Source of the DNA: Desulfovibrio sp. JC022
GTDB taxonomy: Bacteria; Desulfobacterota; Desulfovibrionia; Desulfovibrionales; Desulfovibrionaceae
Assembly (NCBI RefSeq): GCF_010470665.1
Contig: NZ_VOPZ01000002.1
Location: forward strand, 113,056-177,055
Reading direction: 5' to 3'
DNA length: 64,000 nucleotides
A model generated the notes under the pieces. That model saw only the letters and a list, made by a program, of their open reading frames with translations, was not told the origin of the DNA and did not search any database. Of this stretch, positions 7,361 to 16,413 are shown in pieces (position 1 is the stretch's first letter; the number at the start of each line of letters is the position of its first letter). The position numbers and the translations under genes were made by a program.

Positions 7361-9073
7361 ATGAGCTTAAAAAATCGCCTTACACTGTCCGTTATAGGCA
7401 TGTTTGCAATAATTTTATGTATGTTTGTCGGGACTACATATGTTGCTTTCAAGCAGAAAGATGACGGGCTCGTAATAAACCTTGCTGGCAGACAGCGCAT
7501 GCTCTCCCAGAAGATTTCTAAAGAAGTAATGCTCTACATGCTGGACAGCAGTGAAGAACACAGAAAACTTATCCACAAAACAGAACAGGTATTTTCAAAA
7601 ACGCTGGCTGCACTAGCTAATTCCGGTCAAGCCCCATTAACGCTTAACGTCAATGGGCCGTCTGCCTCCATTCCCAAGCCGGAAACAACAGTAGCAACTC
7701 AACTCAGAAAAGTGGATTCCGTATGGGATGAATACTCCGAAATGGTCGAAAGCATTCTCGACGGATCAAAACAGATTTCTCCTGATGCACTTTCCGGTAA
7801 GAGTTTAAGCCTCTTGAAAGAGATGAACGCAGCTGTCGTCATGTTGCAAAAAAATGCTGAAAACAACACGCGAATGCTGGTTTTAATGCAAGTTGGCTTT
7901 ACAATTCTTGCTGTCATTTGCGTATTGGCTGTGCTGGTCATGCTACGCAAAAGAATATCCGGCCCACTGGAACGTTTGAAAAACTACGCACTGGCTGTGG
8001 CAGGCGGTAAACTTGATGCCAAAATTTCAGGAGATTACGAATCTGAACTTCTGGAATTAAAAAATGCTATTAGCGACATGGTTAATACAATCACAAAAAC
8101 CATTGCCGAAGCTGTAGAAAAAGGAGAGCTTGCTGAAGCCGCATCCCTTAAAGCTGAACAAACTCTCGTCGAAGTTCAACAAAAGCAGGAAGAAGTTGAA
8201 AAACTGCTCTCTTCAATGGAAAGCGGAGCTGAAGAAGCAGGTAATATTTCCAATGAAGTTTTCGAATCTTTAGGCGAACTGGCCGCGCAGGTTGAGCAGG
8301 TCAACAGAGGAGTCGACGTACAACGTGACCGACTGACCGAAACAGCGACCGCCATGGAAGAAATGAACAGCACCGTGCTTGAAGTGGCTCATAACGCATC
8401 AAACGCAGCAGAAAGCGCGGATCAGTCACGTAAGAATGCTCAAACTGGGGCTCAAGGAGTCTCCAAAGCGGTATCCTCCATCCATCAGATCCAGAACCGG
8501 ATAACCGGCCTGAAAGAAACCATGGATACTCTAGGCCAACAGGCTGACAGCATCGGCCACATTATGGATGTAATCACAGACATAGCCGACCAGACAAACC
8601 TGCTGGCCTTGAATGCCGCAATCGAAGCCGCCCGTGCCGGCGAAGCTGGGCGCGGTTTCGCAGTTGTTGCCGACGAAGTCCGCAAGCTGGCCGAAAAAAC
8701 AATGGATGCCACAAAAGAAGTAGGCGAAGCCATTTCCAGCATTCAGGCTAATGCCAAGGAAAACATCAGTGCCGTTGAATTCGCTGCCGGAGATATTATT
8801 GAAAGTACTGACGCAGCCTCTGAATCCAAAAAATTCATGGATGAAATAGTAGACATTGTAGATGAAACAGCCGGCCTTATCCAATCAATTGCCACAGCCA
8901 GCGAGCAACAATCTGCAACATCCGAAGAGATTAACCGCGCACTGGGCGATGTTTCCACTGTGGCCTCCGAGACAGCTCAAGGCATGAACACCTCGACCGA
9001 AGCTCTACAGGAAATAAGTGATAACGTTGAAAGGCTTAACTCAGTTGTTCAACAACTGGCAGCCTCTAAATAG
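7361..9073 (+). CDS. Methyl-accepting chemotaxis protein with PilJ-type sensor, 570 aa
   Basis: TM1 lies at about residues 8-28. The periplasmic sensor contains [16 protein letters not shown] (about 40-55), the signature of the PilJ/NarX-type four-helix sensor. TM2 (about 172-194) is followed by a HAMP domain, a coiled-coil stalk with [13 protein letters not shown], and the signalling domain with the hairpin tip [20 protein letters not shown] (about 423-442). It relays a periplasmic signal to CheA/CheW. No che genes lie nearby, so it is an orphan receptor. A plain AAGGAAAAC ribosome site precedes the ATG. Confidence 0.92.
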   Translation: MSLKNRLTLSVIGMFAIILCMFVGTTYVAFKQKDDGLVINLAGRQRMLSQKISKEVMLYMLDSSEEHRKLIHKTEQVFSKTLAALANSGQAPLTLNVNGPSASIPKPETTVATQLRKVDSVWDEYSEMVESILDGSKQISPDALSGKSLSLLKEMNAAVVMLQKNAENNTRMLVLMQVGFTILAVICVLAVLVMLRKRISGPLERLKNYALAVAGGKLDAKISGDYESELLELKNAISDMVNTITKTIAEAVEKGELAEAASLKAEQTLVEVQQKQEEVEKLLSSMESGAEEAGNISNEVFESLGELAAQVEQVNRGVDVQRDRLTETATAMEEMNSTVLEVAHNASNAAESADQSRKNAQTGAQGVSKAVSSIHQIQNRITGLKETMDTLGQQADSIGHIMDVITDIADQTNLLALNAAIEAARAGEAGRGFAVVADEVRKLAEKTMDATKEVGEAISSIQANAKENISAVEFAAGDIIESTDAASESKKFMDEIVDIVDETAGLIQSIATASEQQSATSEEINRALGDVSTVASETAQGMNTSTEALQEISDNVERLNSVVQQLAASK

Positions 9074-9083
9074 CAGATCAGAC

Positions 9084-9113
9084 AGCCCGCAATATCTCAT
9101 GGTATTGCGGGCT
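9084..9113 (+). terminator. Terminator after the chemotaxis receptor
   Basis: Stem AGCCCGCAATA with TATTGCGGGCT, eight-base loop, followed by CTTCTCT. The T-run is weak. It lies between convergent genes and may serve both strands. Confidence 0.7.
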
Positions 9114-9118
9114 CTTCT

Positions 9119-10084
9119 CTACATCCGCACTAAAACCTTCTTAGCTCCCTTACTCATGGCCAGCTCGAAGGCTTGCTTAAAATCAGTAAAATCGAATTCC
9201 GCTTCGATCAAACCACTCACATCAATCATGCCCTGTTCCAGCACATTCAGGGCCAGACCGATATCCCCGCAACGGGAACCGACAATTGAAATTTCATCCA
9301 CCACCAGCTTGGCAAGGTTGATGGAACTTGGCAGATGTGAAGTAGTTTTGGCTACAACAGTTCCTTCCGGGCGCACGAAATCAAGAGCGTAATTAATCCC
9401 CTGTTCACTACCTGTGGCTTCCACCACCAGATCAAATTTATCCCAGTCCGCTGCCAGCGCGGTGAGCTCTTCAGGATCGTTGATGCAATGGGTCTTAACA
9501 CCCTGCTCGGCCGCAATGGCAAGCTTGTCTTCATGTTTACCCACCAGCAGCACGTGCGGATTATAAAGTTTCAGAGCCAGCGCGGTCAGAAGCCCGAGTT
9601 TACCATCCCCCAGCACCATTACCCGCATATCCCCGGTAACATGAATCTGCTGGCTTACCTCCAACCCGGCAGCCAAGGGTTCGGCAAAGACCGCAGCCCG
9701 ATCCTCAACCCCGTCAGCGACAACATAAAGATTCTCCGCAGGTACTTTCAAATACTCGGCAAAAGCCCCATCATGATTAACAATACCAATAACGGTACGA
9801 ACCGCAGCATGCCTGCGATCGCCTACATACGGCCCCACCGGACAATTGATGTCTGCCACTACGCGCTTACCGACCAACTCCGGCCTGTCCGGGCATTCCT
9901 CAACTTCGGCAACAAACTCATGTCCCGGCACACCTGCAAACCCGTAATAGCCCTTATGCAGTTCAATATCTGTGTTGCAAATTCCAGCCAATTGGACTTT
10001 GAGCAGAGCTTCGCCCTCATCAAGCTGAGGCTTATCCCGCTCTACAAAATCAATCTTCCCGTCTTCAAAATATATTGCACGCAT
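9119..10084 (-). CDS. Zinc-type alcohol dehydrogenase-like oxidoreductase lacking the structural-zinc cysteines, 321 aa
   Basis: A medium-chain dehydrogenase/reductase. The catalytic-zinc ligands are present: GICNTD with Cys36, and GHE around residue 60. A Rossmann segment VMVLGDGKLGLLTALALKLY follows. The lobe that normally carries four cysteines for structural zinc reads NCPVGPYVGDRRHAAVRTVI: the flanking family pattern (RH..VRTVIGI, then DGAFAEYL) is kept but the Cys quartet is gone. The ATG at 10084 has AAAGGAG; the longer upstream reading lacks such a site. Substrate unknown; relatives act on sugar alcohols, threonine and similar secondary alcohols. Confidence 0.85.
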   Translation of the reverse strand: MRAIYFEDGKIDFVERDKPQLDEGEALLKVQLAGICNTDIELHKGYYGFAGVPGHEFVAEVEECPDRPELVGKRVVADINCPVGPYVGDRRHAAVRTVIGIVNHDGAFAEYLKVPAENLYVVADGVEDRAAVFAEPLAAGLEVSQQIHVTGDMRVMVLGDGKLGLLTALALKLYNPHVLLVGKHEDKLAIAAEQGVKTHCINDPEELTALAADWDKFDLVVEATGSEQGINYALDFVRPEGTVVAKTTSHLPSSINLAKLVVDEISIVGSRCGDIGLALNVLEQGMIDVSGLIEAEFDFTDFKQAFELAMSKGAKKVLVRM

Positions 10085-10150
10085 GATTTCTCCTTTGATT
10101 CCTATCACTATCGCTTCTAGCAGCAAGTTCAGCCAACGCCAAGGGATGAA

Positions 10151-10185
10151 ACATAAAAACCCCGGCAACCTACAGGCTGCCGGGG
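10151..10185 (-). terminator. Terminator after hpnA-like gene
   Basis: On the minus strand the stem CCCCGGCA/TGCCGGGG is followed by TTTTTATG. It lies 28 bases past the stop at 10213. Confidence 0.85.
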
Positions 10186-10212
10186 CATCAAAACATATTC
10201 ACTGATCTACAG

Positions 10213-11205
10213 TTAACTAAGCATCTGCTGCTTTTTAAACCAATCCACTGCATCCTGAACAGCTTCCACAGCCGGACGATGGGTGTAGCCCAGTTCTCTT
10301 TCCGCCCGATCAGATCTGTAATACATTTTTTTAGATGCCATACGCACGCTGTCCATGGTCGCCACAGGATTTTTAATTAACCCCAGCCTTGCCAGTAACT
10401 CTCCGAAAAAACCTGCGGAATACATAACAGCCTGCGGAACCTTGAATTTTGGTCCGGGCTTGTGCGTAATGCGGGCGGTCATGGCGAATAAATCCTTAAG
10501 ACTGAGATTATCTCCACCCAAAATATACCTGCGCCCGACCTTGCCATTCTGCAAAGCCAGCAAATGCCCGAGGGCGATATCATCCACATGGGCCACATTC
10601 AGCCCGGTATCGGCATAGAACATTCCACCGTCGCGAGCGGCATTAAGCACCATGGTTCCGGTGGGAGTAGGACGAGAATCACCCGGACCGACCGGTGTTG
10701 AGGGATTCACAATTACAGCCGGAAGACCTTCGTTGCGGACCATATCCATAACTACCTTCTCAGCCAAAAACTTTGATTTCTTGTACGGACTGATCATATC
10801 GGCAACTGAGGAAGATGCATCCTCATCAGCAGGACTGCCGTCAGCATTACAACCCAGAACGCAAACACTGGAAGTGTAGACAATGCGTTCCACTCCAGCC
10901 TCAAGAGCCTTCTGCATGAGCAAACGTGTGCCTTCCACATTAGTGCGGGTCATGGCTTCCGGGTCCGGGACCCAGAGACGGTAATCCGCTGCCAGATGAA
11001 AAAGATATTTACAGCCCTGCAAAGCTTCTTCAAGCGCAGCCTCATTATTAAGATCTCCGCTGACGAATTCAACAGACTCTTTGACAAGTTGTCGCGCTCT
11101 ACTTTTATCGCGAACAAGGGCTTTAATAGAGAATCCCTTTTCAGCAAGAATTCTGACAAGCCGGGACCCAATCAATCCGGTTGCCCCGGTGATCATTACG
11201 GTCAT
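10213..11205 (-). CDS. hpnA: HpnA-like NAD-dependent sugar epimerase/reductase, 330 aa
   Basis: Extended short-chain dehydrogenase. The N-terminal TGATGLIGSRLV (residues 6-17) is the NAD(P)-binding Rossmann loop, and SPYKKSKFLAE holds the Y-xxx-K catalytic pair. LFHLAADYRLWVPDPE and VNPSTPVGPGDSRPTPTG are hallmark segments of the hopanoid-associated epimerase HpnA rather than of general epimerases. In other bacteria HpnA is encoded with squalene-hopene cyclase and hopanoid side-chain genes. Here no such gene lies nearby, so the substrate may differ. Terminated by its own hairpin, so monocistronic. Confidence 0.8.
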   Translation of the reverse strand: MTVMITGATGLIGSRLVRILAEKGFSIKALVRDKSRARQLVKESVEFVSGDLNNEAALEEALQGCKYLFHLAADYRLWVPDPEAMTRTNVEGTRLLMQKALEAGVERIVYTSSVCVLGCNADGSPADEDASSSVADMISPYKKSKFLAEKVVMDMVRNEGLPAVIVNPSTPVGPGDSRPTPTGTMVLNAARDGGMFYADTGLNVAHVDDIALGHLLALQNGKVGRRYILGGDNLSLKDLFAMTARITHKPGPKFKVPQAVMYSAGFFGELLARLGLIKNPVATMDSVRMASKKMYYRSDRAERELGYTHRPAVEAVQDAVDWFKKQQMLS

Positions 11206-11465
11206 GATATATCTGGTTGTTTATTGGTAAGGTATTGATATGAAATATTTTACTGGACCTGATCGGCTTTCATAAGAGGACTTGAAACTGGCAGGAATAA
11301 ATTAATGGAAAGCCGTGCCTGCGCTTGCAGAGATGAATGAAGGAGAGAGTTGTGTCAAGCCGGGAATTGTAAAGAATTGTTATCATATTGAATTTAAAAT
11401 AAAAATACCCAGCAATTTTATCGGCTACCGTTTTTTTACGCTCTCTACTTTTAATCACTATCAGC

Positions 11466-12080
11466 CTATTCAGCGTCTTCCTGTACCCCCTTAAGCCCGG
11501 CCCGGATTTTTGCTGCAATTTCCTCATAATGCTGCGGCGGACAATTCATATAAAAAGGCTTGCTGTACCACGGTCCCTTAAACTTTATTGTGCAGTCATC
11601 AGGATACCAACTGATCTTCTTCATATCCGCAAAACTGATTTCAATATATTCATCAGATTTAGCCAGCATCCCCGCTCCCATGGCTTGAGGATTTTCCATT
11701 ATGGCAGCCAGAACGACTATAGCTGATGCGACATCTTTCATCTTTCCCGTAAACATGCGCGAATAAACGGATCTATCAGAAACTCCGAACTGGTAACTGA
11801 AAACATGCCCCACCAAAGCAAGTGCCACAAAAATCAGCACTGCAAATCCCCCAATAGCGGCAACAGAAATATAAAGTGCATTCTGGATTTCCTCCACACC
11901 TCCATCAACACTAACCACTATAATGACCATCAAGACAGAAAACATCACCAAGACAGCCAGCAGCAATTTCACGAACTCAAGCATACGAAATTTATCCGCA
12001 AGAATGTGCTTGGCATTCCAGTTCCAGATAATCCCTGATTCATTAATGGTTATGTCTGTAGCTCTGTCTTGGAGTTTCAT
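11466..12080 (-). CDS. Conserved membrane protein of unknown function, 204 aa
   Basis: A short N-terminal strand-rich part with W-N-W near residue 21, then two hydrophobic segments (about residues 36-58 and 72-95), followed by a soluble C-terminal domain with a PH-like beta pattern (EYIEISFADMKKISWYPDD, then IKFKGPWYSKPFYMNCP). Two-helix proteins with such a domain are common membrane hypotheticals. I do not recognise a named family. The gene stands alone, with AT-rich flanks of about 260 bases downstream and 160 bases upstream. Confidence 0.65.
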   Translation of the reverse strand: MKLQDRATDITINESGIIWNWNAKHILADKFRMLEFVKLLLAVLVMFSVLMVIIVVSVDGGVEEIQNALYISVAAIGGFAVLIFVALALVGHVFSYQFGVSDRSVYSRMFTGKMKDVASAIVVLAAIMENPQAMGAGMLAKSDEYIEISFADMKKISWYPDDCTIKFKGPWYSKPFYMNCPPQHYEEIAAKIRAGLKGVQEDAE

Positions 12081-12164
12081 GGTTTCCGCCTTTATATAAA
12101 TAGTATTTAGACGCTAGCGGTTACGATTATACTTCCTCATGAAAAATATGTACACAGCACAACA

Positions 12165-12201
12165 ACCAAAACACCCCCGACACCCATCAGGCTGCCGGGG
12201 G
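12165..12201 (-). terminator. Terminator after cstA-like gene
   Basis: Stem CCCCCGGCA/TGTCGGGGG on the minus strand followed by TGTTTTGGTT. It lies 36 bases beyond the stop at 12237. Confidence 0.75.
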
Positions 12202-12236
12202 CTTCTATCATTCCAATTATGAGCTAACGAAAAACG

Positions 12237-13979
12237 CTAAACGTTTTGAGTAGCTCCTTGCGAATCATCTTCTCCGCCATAAACCTTCTTCATGATGAGA
12301 TAGGTTTCAGCGATCATCCAGATTTCGAGCACGAATACGATCAGGCCGACTACGAAGAGCAGCCATTTTCCGCCTGTGTAGAATTTCATGAGGTTGTAAA
12401 CCATTGCCCAACCGGTCATGGCGATCATGAAGACCATGGGGATACCAGTGTAGACAGCTTTAACTTTCTTGCGGGCAAGGTAGACAGTGATAATCAGCAG
12501 AGCCAATGCGGCCAGCAGCTGGTTTACGGTACCGAACAGAGGCCAGAGAGCCAGCGCTCCCTGCTTAAGTGCACCGATGGAAAAACCGCCGTTAAAGCAA
12601 AGCACTGCAGCGGTACCTACCGCGATCAGAGTTGCAGGAATTGCGCCGGACAAGGCAGGCATTTTGTATGCCTGTGCCAGTTCGCCTACAACGTAACGCT
12701 GAATACGGGTAGCACTATCAAGTGTGGTGGCTGCGAAGCTGACCAGAAATACACCCATAATTGCAAGAGCTATATTGCCGGGAATGCCGTAGCTGGCCAT
12801 CAGGTTTGCAGAACCCTCAACAAACGCGCCGAGCTTGGCACCGAGTCCGGCAGCGGAAGCCCATGATGCGTAATGGTTTGTGAAGGCTGCGGTTCCGGTC
12901 AGGAGCTGACCGTCAGCAGTGTGTTTACCCAGACCGATACCGGCACCGACAGCAACGATAACAAGAATAGACAGGGCTGCTTCCATGAGCATGGAACCGT
13001 AACCGATCATGCGTGAATCGCGCTCGGTCTCGCACTGCTTGGCGGAAGTACCGGAACTTACCAGCGAGTGGAAGCCGGAAATAGCACCGCAAGCGATGAT
13101 AACGAACAAGAAGGGCAGCATCGGCGGTGCCCCCTGCGGGGCAAGGTCCAGAGCCGGAGCCACGAATGTGGGATGCGCCACAACAGCACCGACAACCAGC
13201 AGGATAAGTGCTACGAAGAGCTGGTGACCGTTGATGTAGTCACGGGGCTGCAACAGGGTGGTAACCGGAAGGATGGATGCAATAAATGCATAGATCAGCA
13301 TGATCACAGTCCAGACCACGATGGGGTTCATGCCTGCGATGGCGGGCATCTTGAAGGGCAGGTAAACACCGACCACAACAAATGCGTACATTGCCAGCAG
13401 GGCAAGAATGGACCAGACAGTATGGTTTGCACCCTTTTTGTACATGAGCCAGCCCAGACCGATGGCGATGGGCACCTCACTCCATACTGGAATGACCGCT
13501 GCGGGGTACATATTAAAAAGGATGGCAATAACCAAAGCAAACACGGCGATAACAATCAGCAATTCAAAGAAAATGATGATCAGAAACAGCGAACGTACGC
13601 GATGGTTAAGCAAGCCGGCGGCAAGGTCACCAACTGAGCGGCCCTGATTACGCAGACTGACTACGAGGGAACCGAAGTCATGCACCGCGCCCATGAATAT
13701 GGCACCGAAGAAAACCCAGAGTACAGCGGGAACCCAACCCCAGATGATCGCAATTGCAGGCCCGACAATGGGTCCAAGTCCGGCAATAGAAGTAAAATGG
13801 TGCCCGAAGAGCACTTCTTTTTTGGTAGGAACAAAGTCTTTTCCATCCTCAAGTTCGCAACTGGGACAAATCTTGTTCTCATCAACCTGAAAAATCTTTT
13901 TTGCCAGGAATTTGCCGTAGGTATGATACGCAACAATATACCCCACAAAGCAAAGACCGGCGACAATAAGTGAGTTCAC
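12237..13979 (-). CDS. cstA: Carbon-starvation CstA-family transporter, 580 aa
   Basis: A polytopic membrane protein of the CstA/BtsT family, which imports pyruvate or peptides. GHHFTSIAGLGPIVGPAIAI (about residues 61-80) is the family hallmark. A short hydrophilic insert with CPSCELEDGKDF near residues 38-49 carries a CxxC pair. Shorter than E. coli CstA (about 700 residues), as is usual in this short subfamily. The GTG at 13979 was chosen because GGAGG lies seven bases upstream; the longer reading has no such site. A 411-base leader contains a small hairpin. Pyruvate uptake would suit a fermenting or sulfate-reducing bacterium, but this is inference. Confidence 0.88.
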   Translation of the reverse strand: MNSLIVAGLCFVGYIVAYHTYGKFLAKKIFQVDENKICPSCELEDGKDFVPTKKEVLFGHHFTSIAGLGPIVGPAIAIIWGWVPAVLWVFFGAIFMGAVHDFGSLVVSLRNQGRSVGDLAAGLLNHRVRSLFLIIIFFELLIVIAVFALVIAILFNMYPAAVIPVWSEVPIAIGLGWLMYKKGANHTVWSILALLAMYAFVVVGVYLPFKMPAIAGMNPIVVWTVIMLIYAFIASILPVTTLLQPRDYINGHQLFVALILLVVGAVVAHPTFVAPALDLAPQGAPPMLPFLFVIIACGAISGFHSLVSSGTSAKQCETERDSRMIGYGSMLMEAALSILVIVAVGAGIGLGKHTADGQLLTGTAAFTNHYASWASAAGLGAKLGAFVEGSANLMASYGIPGNIALAIMGVFLVSFAATTLDSATRIQRYVVGELAQAYKMPALSGAIPATLIAVGTAAVLCFNGGFSIGALKQGALALWPLFGTVNQLLAALALLIITVYLARKKVKAVYTGIPMVFMIAMTGWAMVYNLMKFYTGGKWLLFVVGLIVFVLEIWMIAETYLIMKKVYGGEDDSQGATQNV

Positions 13980-14390
13980 CTCAACACCTCCAGTAAAAAG
14001 AACCAAACAAACAGGGAAGCGTAATGCTTCCCGCAACCACACACTGCTATAAGTACCAGTCGCTTTAACCCGTTCCGAACTCAGCCCGCCCGTTGCCGCA
14101 AGTGTACAAATTTGATGAACATTACATACAGCAACACATAAAAACTGAACCCGGCCCCCTCGGGACGACAGTGGGTACTCATAATAATTTTTAAGTATAT
14201 CTACCTAAATTATTTCAGCCCAAATTACCAGTTCACCACTAAAAAATCCGTAACAACAACTGCTTACAATTCCACAATTCAAAATATCACTGCAAAATTA
14301 AACGTTTAACCTGCAACACTGTTACCGAAAATCGTTTTTCCGCAAATAATAGCTATACAAATTAATTGCTAATTTATTCCGAACGTAAGC
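13980..14390. other. 411-base intergenic region upstream of cstA
   Basis: It holds the cstA leader: a hairpin at 14014-14032 and a TTATAG-containing stretch further upstream that could be a -10 element. The part next to the lactonase-like gene (14180-14390) is AT-rich, without a clear hairpin terminator, open reading frame or repeat. Confidence 0.5.
14014..14032 (-). promoter_or_regulatory. Leader hairpin upstream of cstA
   Basis: On the minus strand GGGAAGC-N5-GCTTCCC is followed by TGTTTGTTTGG and then CTTTTT, immediately before the GGAGG site. It could act as a weak terminator (attenuator) or as an mRNA-protecting hairpin. Confidence 0.45.
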
Positions 14391-15143
14391 TTAAGTCCCT
14401 TCCACCACATCAACTTTAGCAAAAGCAGGCTCATGCAGCGGGATAAGGATATCAGCCAACTCCTTAACCTTAAGCATAATATTGTAGGCCTCATAGGTGT
14501 TAACAGAAGTTCCCGGAGGAATCACTTCCATCTCCATACCGCGCACTTCCGGCGGAGGATTGAAGTTCTCCATGATCACACAGAATCCGGTGATAGCAGC
14601 AAGACCGCCTTCGGTATCAATTAAGATGGTCATGCCTCCCGGTGTGTGGGCCGGGGTATGCATCATGCGGATACCGGGAACAACTTCATAATCACCATCA
14701 ACAGCGACCACCTGCCCGGCCTCCTCCACATCCTCCACGTAATCTTCCAGATAACGGAAATCCAGCGGATGCGGGTCATGCACATGATCCAGCTCTTTGC
14801 GATGCACGTAGAATTTTGCATTACTGCACTTGTAATCATTCTCGCAATGATCGTTGTGTAGATGGGTATGAATGACAATATCAATATCTTCAGGCTTTAA
14901 CCCGAACTTCGCCAGCCCGTCTTCGAAAGTATAAATTCTGCCGCCCAGATCAGCTTCGCGATCCTCAGAAATAATGGGCTGCATCTCACCGGTATCAACC
15001 AGTATTTTTTTGTCCCCACCTTCGATATACCAGCAGTAAATGGGAATAATGTAAGGCTGACCATAATCATGCTGATAGGTCATCATACCTTTATCGAATC
15101 TCTTAGTGCCTACGACGATAGGGTGAATTCTATATTTGGTCAC
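14391..15143 (-). CDS. Metallo-beta-lactamase-fold hydrolase, lactonase-like, 250 aa
   Basis: HTHLHNDH at residues 92-99 is the HxHxDH zinc motif. MHTPAHTPGG (161-170) supplies the next histidine, and LHEP near 236-239 the last one. The order and length match the AHL-lactonase-like branch. The place where most members carry the metal-bridging Asp (usually TGD) reads ITGFCVI near residues 184-190, so that acid seems absent. It is the last gene of a MarR-YciI-lactonase run, 73 bases behind the YciI gene. Substrate unknown: a lactone, thioester or other ester is possible; quorum quenching is only a suggestion. Confidence 0.8.
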   Translation of the reverse strand: MTKYRIHPIVVGTKRFDKGMMTYQHDYGQPYIIPIYCWYIEGGDKKILVDTGEMQPIISEDREADLGGRIYTFEDGLAKFGLKPEDIDIVIHTHLHNDHCENDYKCSNAKFYVHRKELDHVHDPHPLDFRYLEDYVEDVEEAGQVVAVDGDYEVVPGIRMMHTPAHTPGGMTILIDTEGGLAAITGFCVIMENFNPPPEVRGMEMEVIPPGTSVNTYEAYNIMLKVKELADILIPLHEPAFAKVDVVEGT

Positions 15144-15216
15144 TGTTAGCTCCTTACCCGGACAGCTATCCGCCTGATGCTGTTTATATTAATGATGGCT
15201 GCAACATAGCACTGAT

Positions 15217-15552
15217 TTACTTCGGTATCCATTCCTTTAAACGCGAATCGGAAATGAATCCCTCGATCACAAACGGATCTGCGGCAACAATTTTCCCAGC
15301 AGAATCTTCACCTTCAGCCTCAAAGATAATCATGCCGCCGGAACGATCCGCAAACGGGCCACCCTGATATCCGTCCAGATCACGGGACTCCCAGTATTCC
15401 ACATGTGCAGGCACAGCCTTGCCTATCGCCTCCGGATTGCCCTTCATTAAGTAATAGTAGACAAATGTTCCCTTTGAATCCTTTTCCATATCGCCTCCTA
15501 ATGCCGGGGTTACTGAAAACATCAACAGAAACACCAAGAAAAACCATTTCAT
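15217..15552 (-). CDS. Exported YciI-like protein, 111 aa
   Basis: A signal peptide (residues 1-19, ending ALG-GD) precedes a single YciI/dimeric ferredoxin-like domain: FVYYYLMKG, a helix, VEYWESRDLDGYQGGPFADR, then FVIEGFISDSRLKEW near the C-terminus. The DPFVIEG segment is the family signature with its Asp-Pro. Most YciI proteins are cytosolic, so an exported copy is unusual. It lies ten bases behind the MarR gene and ahead of the lactonase-like gene. Confidence 0.75.
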   Translation of the reverse strand: MKWFFLVFLLMFSVTPALGGDMEKDSKGTFVYYYLMKGNPEAIGKAVPAHVEYWESRDLDGYQGGPFADRSGGMIIFEAEGEDSAGKIVAADPFVIEGFISDSRLKEWIPK

Positions 15553-15562
15553 AAGTCCTCCT

Positions 15563-15979
15563 TTAGTCCATGGGGCGGATGGAACCTAAAACCTGCACCA
15601 CCTGCTCCAGTTCATCTTCAGGAATATGTTGCAGCCATTTTTCATTTGAAGCCTTCATTATAACCATGCACCGCTCAACAATATCCCGCCCTTCGTCTGT
15701 AACCTCACACAGAACAACACGGGAATCCTTCTCAGATCTGGAAGTCTTGATCAGTCCAAGGGCGGAAAGACGCGAAATTGATTTGGATACGTTGGATTTC
15801 TCGTAGAGGAGATCCGAAAGAATCGCTTTTTGCGAAACAGGGCCCTGCTCTTTAATAGCTACCAGAACCACAAACTGCTGTTGAGCCAGACCGAATTCAC
15901 GGGTGATACGAGCTCCCTCTCGTTGCAGATAAGCCCCCAGCCGGAGCAATTCAATCACCATTCTATTTGCGTTAGACAT
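15563..15979 (-). CDS. MarR-family transcriptional regulator, 138 aa
   Basis: A winged-helix regulator. The recognition region reads VSQKAILSDLLYEKSNVSKSISRLSALGLI and the wing has SRSEKDSRVVLCEVTDEG, matching the MarR D-x-R wing motif. The ATG at 15979 was chosen for its GGAG six bases upstream. It heads an operon with an exported YciI-like protein and a lactonase-like hydrolase. Two 18-base near-identical repeats containing a symmetric TAGTTGACTA core lie 14 and 52 bases upstream of the start, pointing to autoregulation. The ligand is unknown. Confidence 0.88.
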   Translation of the reverse strand: MSNANRMVIELLRLGAYLQREGARITREFGLAQQQFVVLVAIKEQGPVSQKAILSDLLYEKSNVSKSISRLSALGLIKTSRSEKDSRVVLCEVTDEGRDIVERCMVIMKASNEKWLQHIPEDELEQVVQVLGSIRPMD

Positions 15980-15992
15980 CACTTCTCCATTT

Positions 15993-16048
15993 AGTTTCCT
16001 AGTCAACTAACTATTAAAATCTCTCAATATAGTTTCCTTGTCAACTAA
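15993..16048 (-). promoter_or_regulatory. Pair of 18-base MarR-type operator repeats
   Basis: AGTTTCCTAGTCAACTAA at 15993-16010 and AGTTTCCTTGTCAACTAA at 16031-16048 differ at one position and lie 38 bases apart. The core TAGT-CA-ACTA of the first is a dyad. On the minus strand the distal copy contains TTGACA, a consensus -35, so repressor binding there would block the promoter of the adjacent MarR gene. Confidence 0.75.
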
Positions 16049-16214
16049 TTTTCATAAACACCCTCACCCTTCTTGCCCATCAGTGAAACGTGAAAAGATA
16101 CACAATCATAATTATACGAATTCATATCACAGCCAAAATCAAACCATATACTTTAACCCTAAAACAAACAAAACAGCCCTAAATAATTAAAATAAAAGAA
16201 ATTAAATTAAAACT

Positions 16215-16230
16215 TGTGATTTATTTCACA
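16215..16230 (+). promoter_or_regulatory. Crp/Fnr-type (HcpR-like) site upstream of DUF169-TauE
   Basis: TGTGATTTATTTCACA is an exact TGTGA-N6-TCACA dyad, extended on the left to TTGTGA. In Desulfovibrio species the Crp/Fnr-type regulator HcpR uses TTGTGA-N6-TCACAA and controls sulfate-reduction and nitrosative-stress genes. The site lies about 200 bases before the DUF169 start. Confidence 0.6.
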
Positions 16231-16413
16231 CAATAAGCTGCTTCAGAGAGAGTTTTACAGGGCCGTCAATGTGAAAAAATGTTACTTTTTTCTTTATCCC
16301 GAAAAAGATTGTTTCTTTTTTCACAGACCCATAAAAAGTGTCTAAGTTGAAAAACTAATCAAGAACCACAGCACAATTATTTTAACCTAAATAAAGGAAG
16401 CGAGGAGGTCGCC

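Larger units (their letters stand above)
15980..16413. other. Divergent regulatory region between the marR operon and DUF169-TauE
   Basis: 434 bases without a gene. Near marR are the two 18-base operator repeats. The centre (16060-16210) is AT-rich without visible structure. Towards the DUF169 gene lies a Crp/Fnr-type dyad (16215-16230) and a TTTACA that may be a -35 element, then a GAGGAGG ribosome site. Confidence 0.6.
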
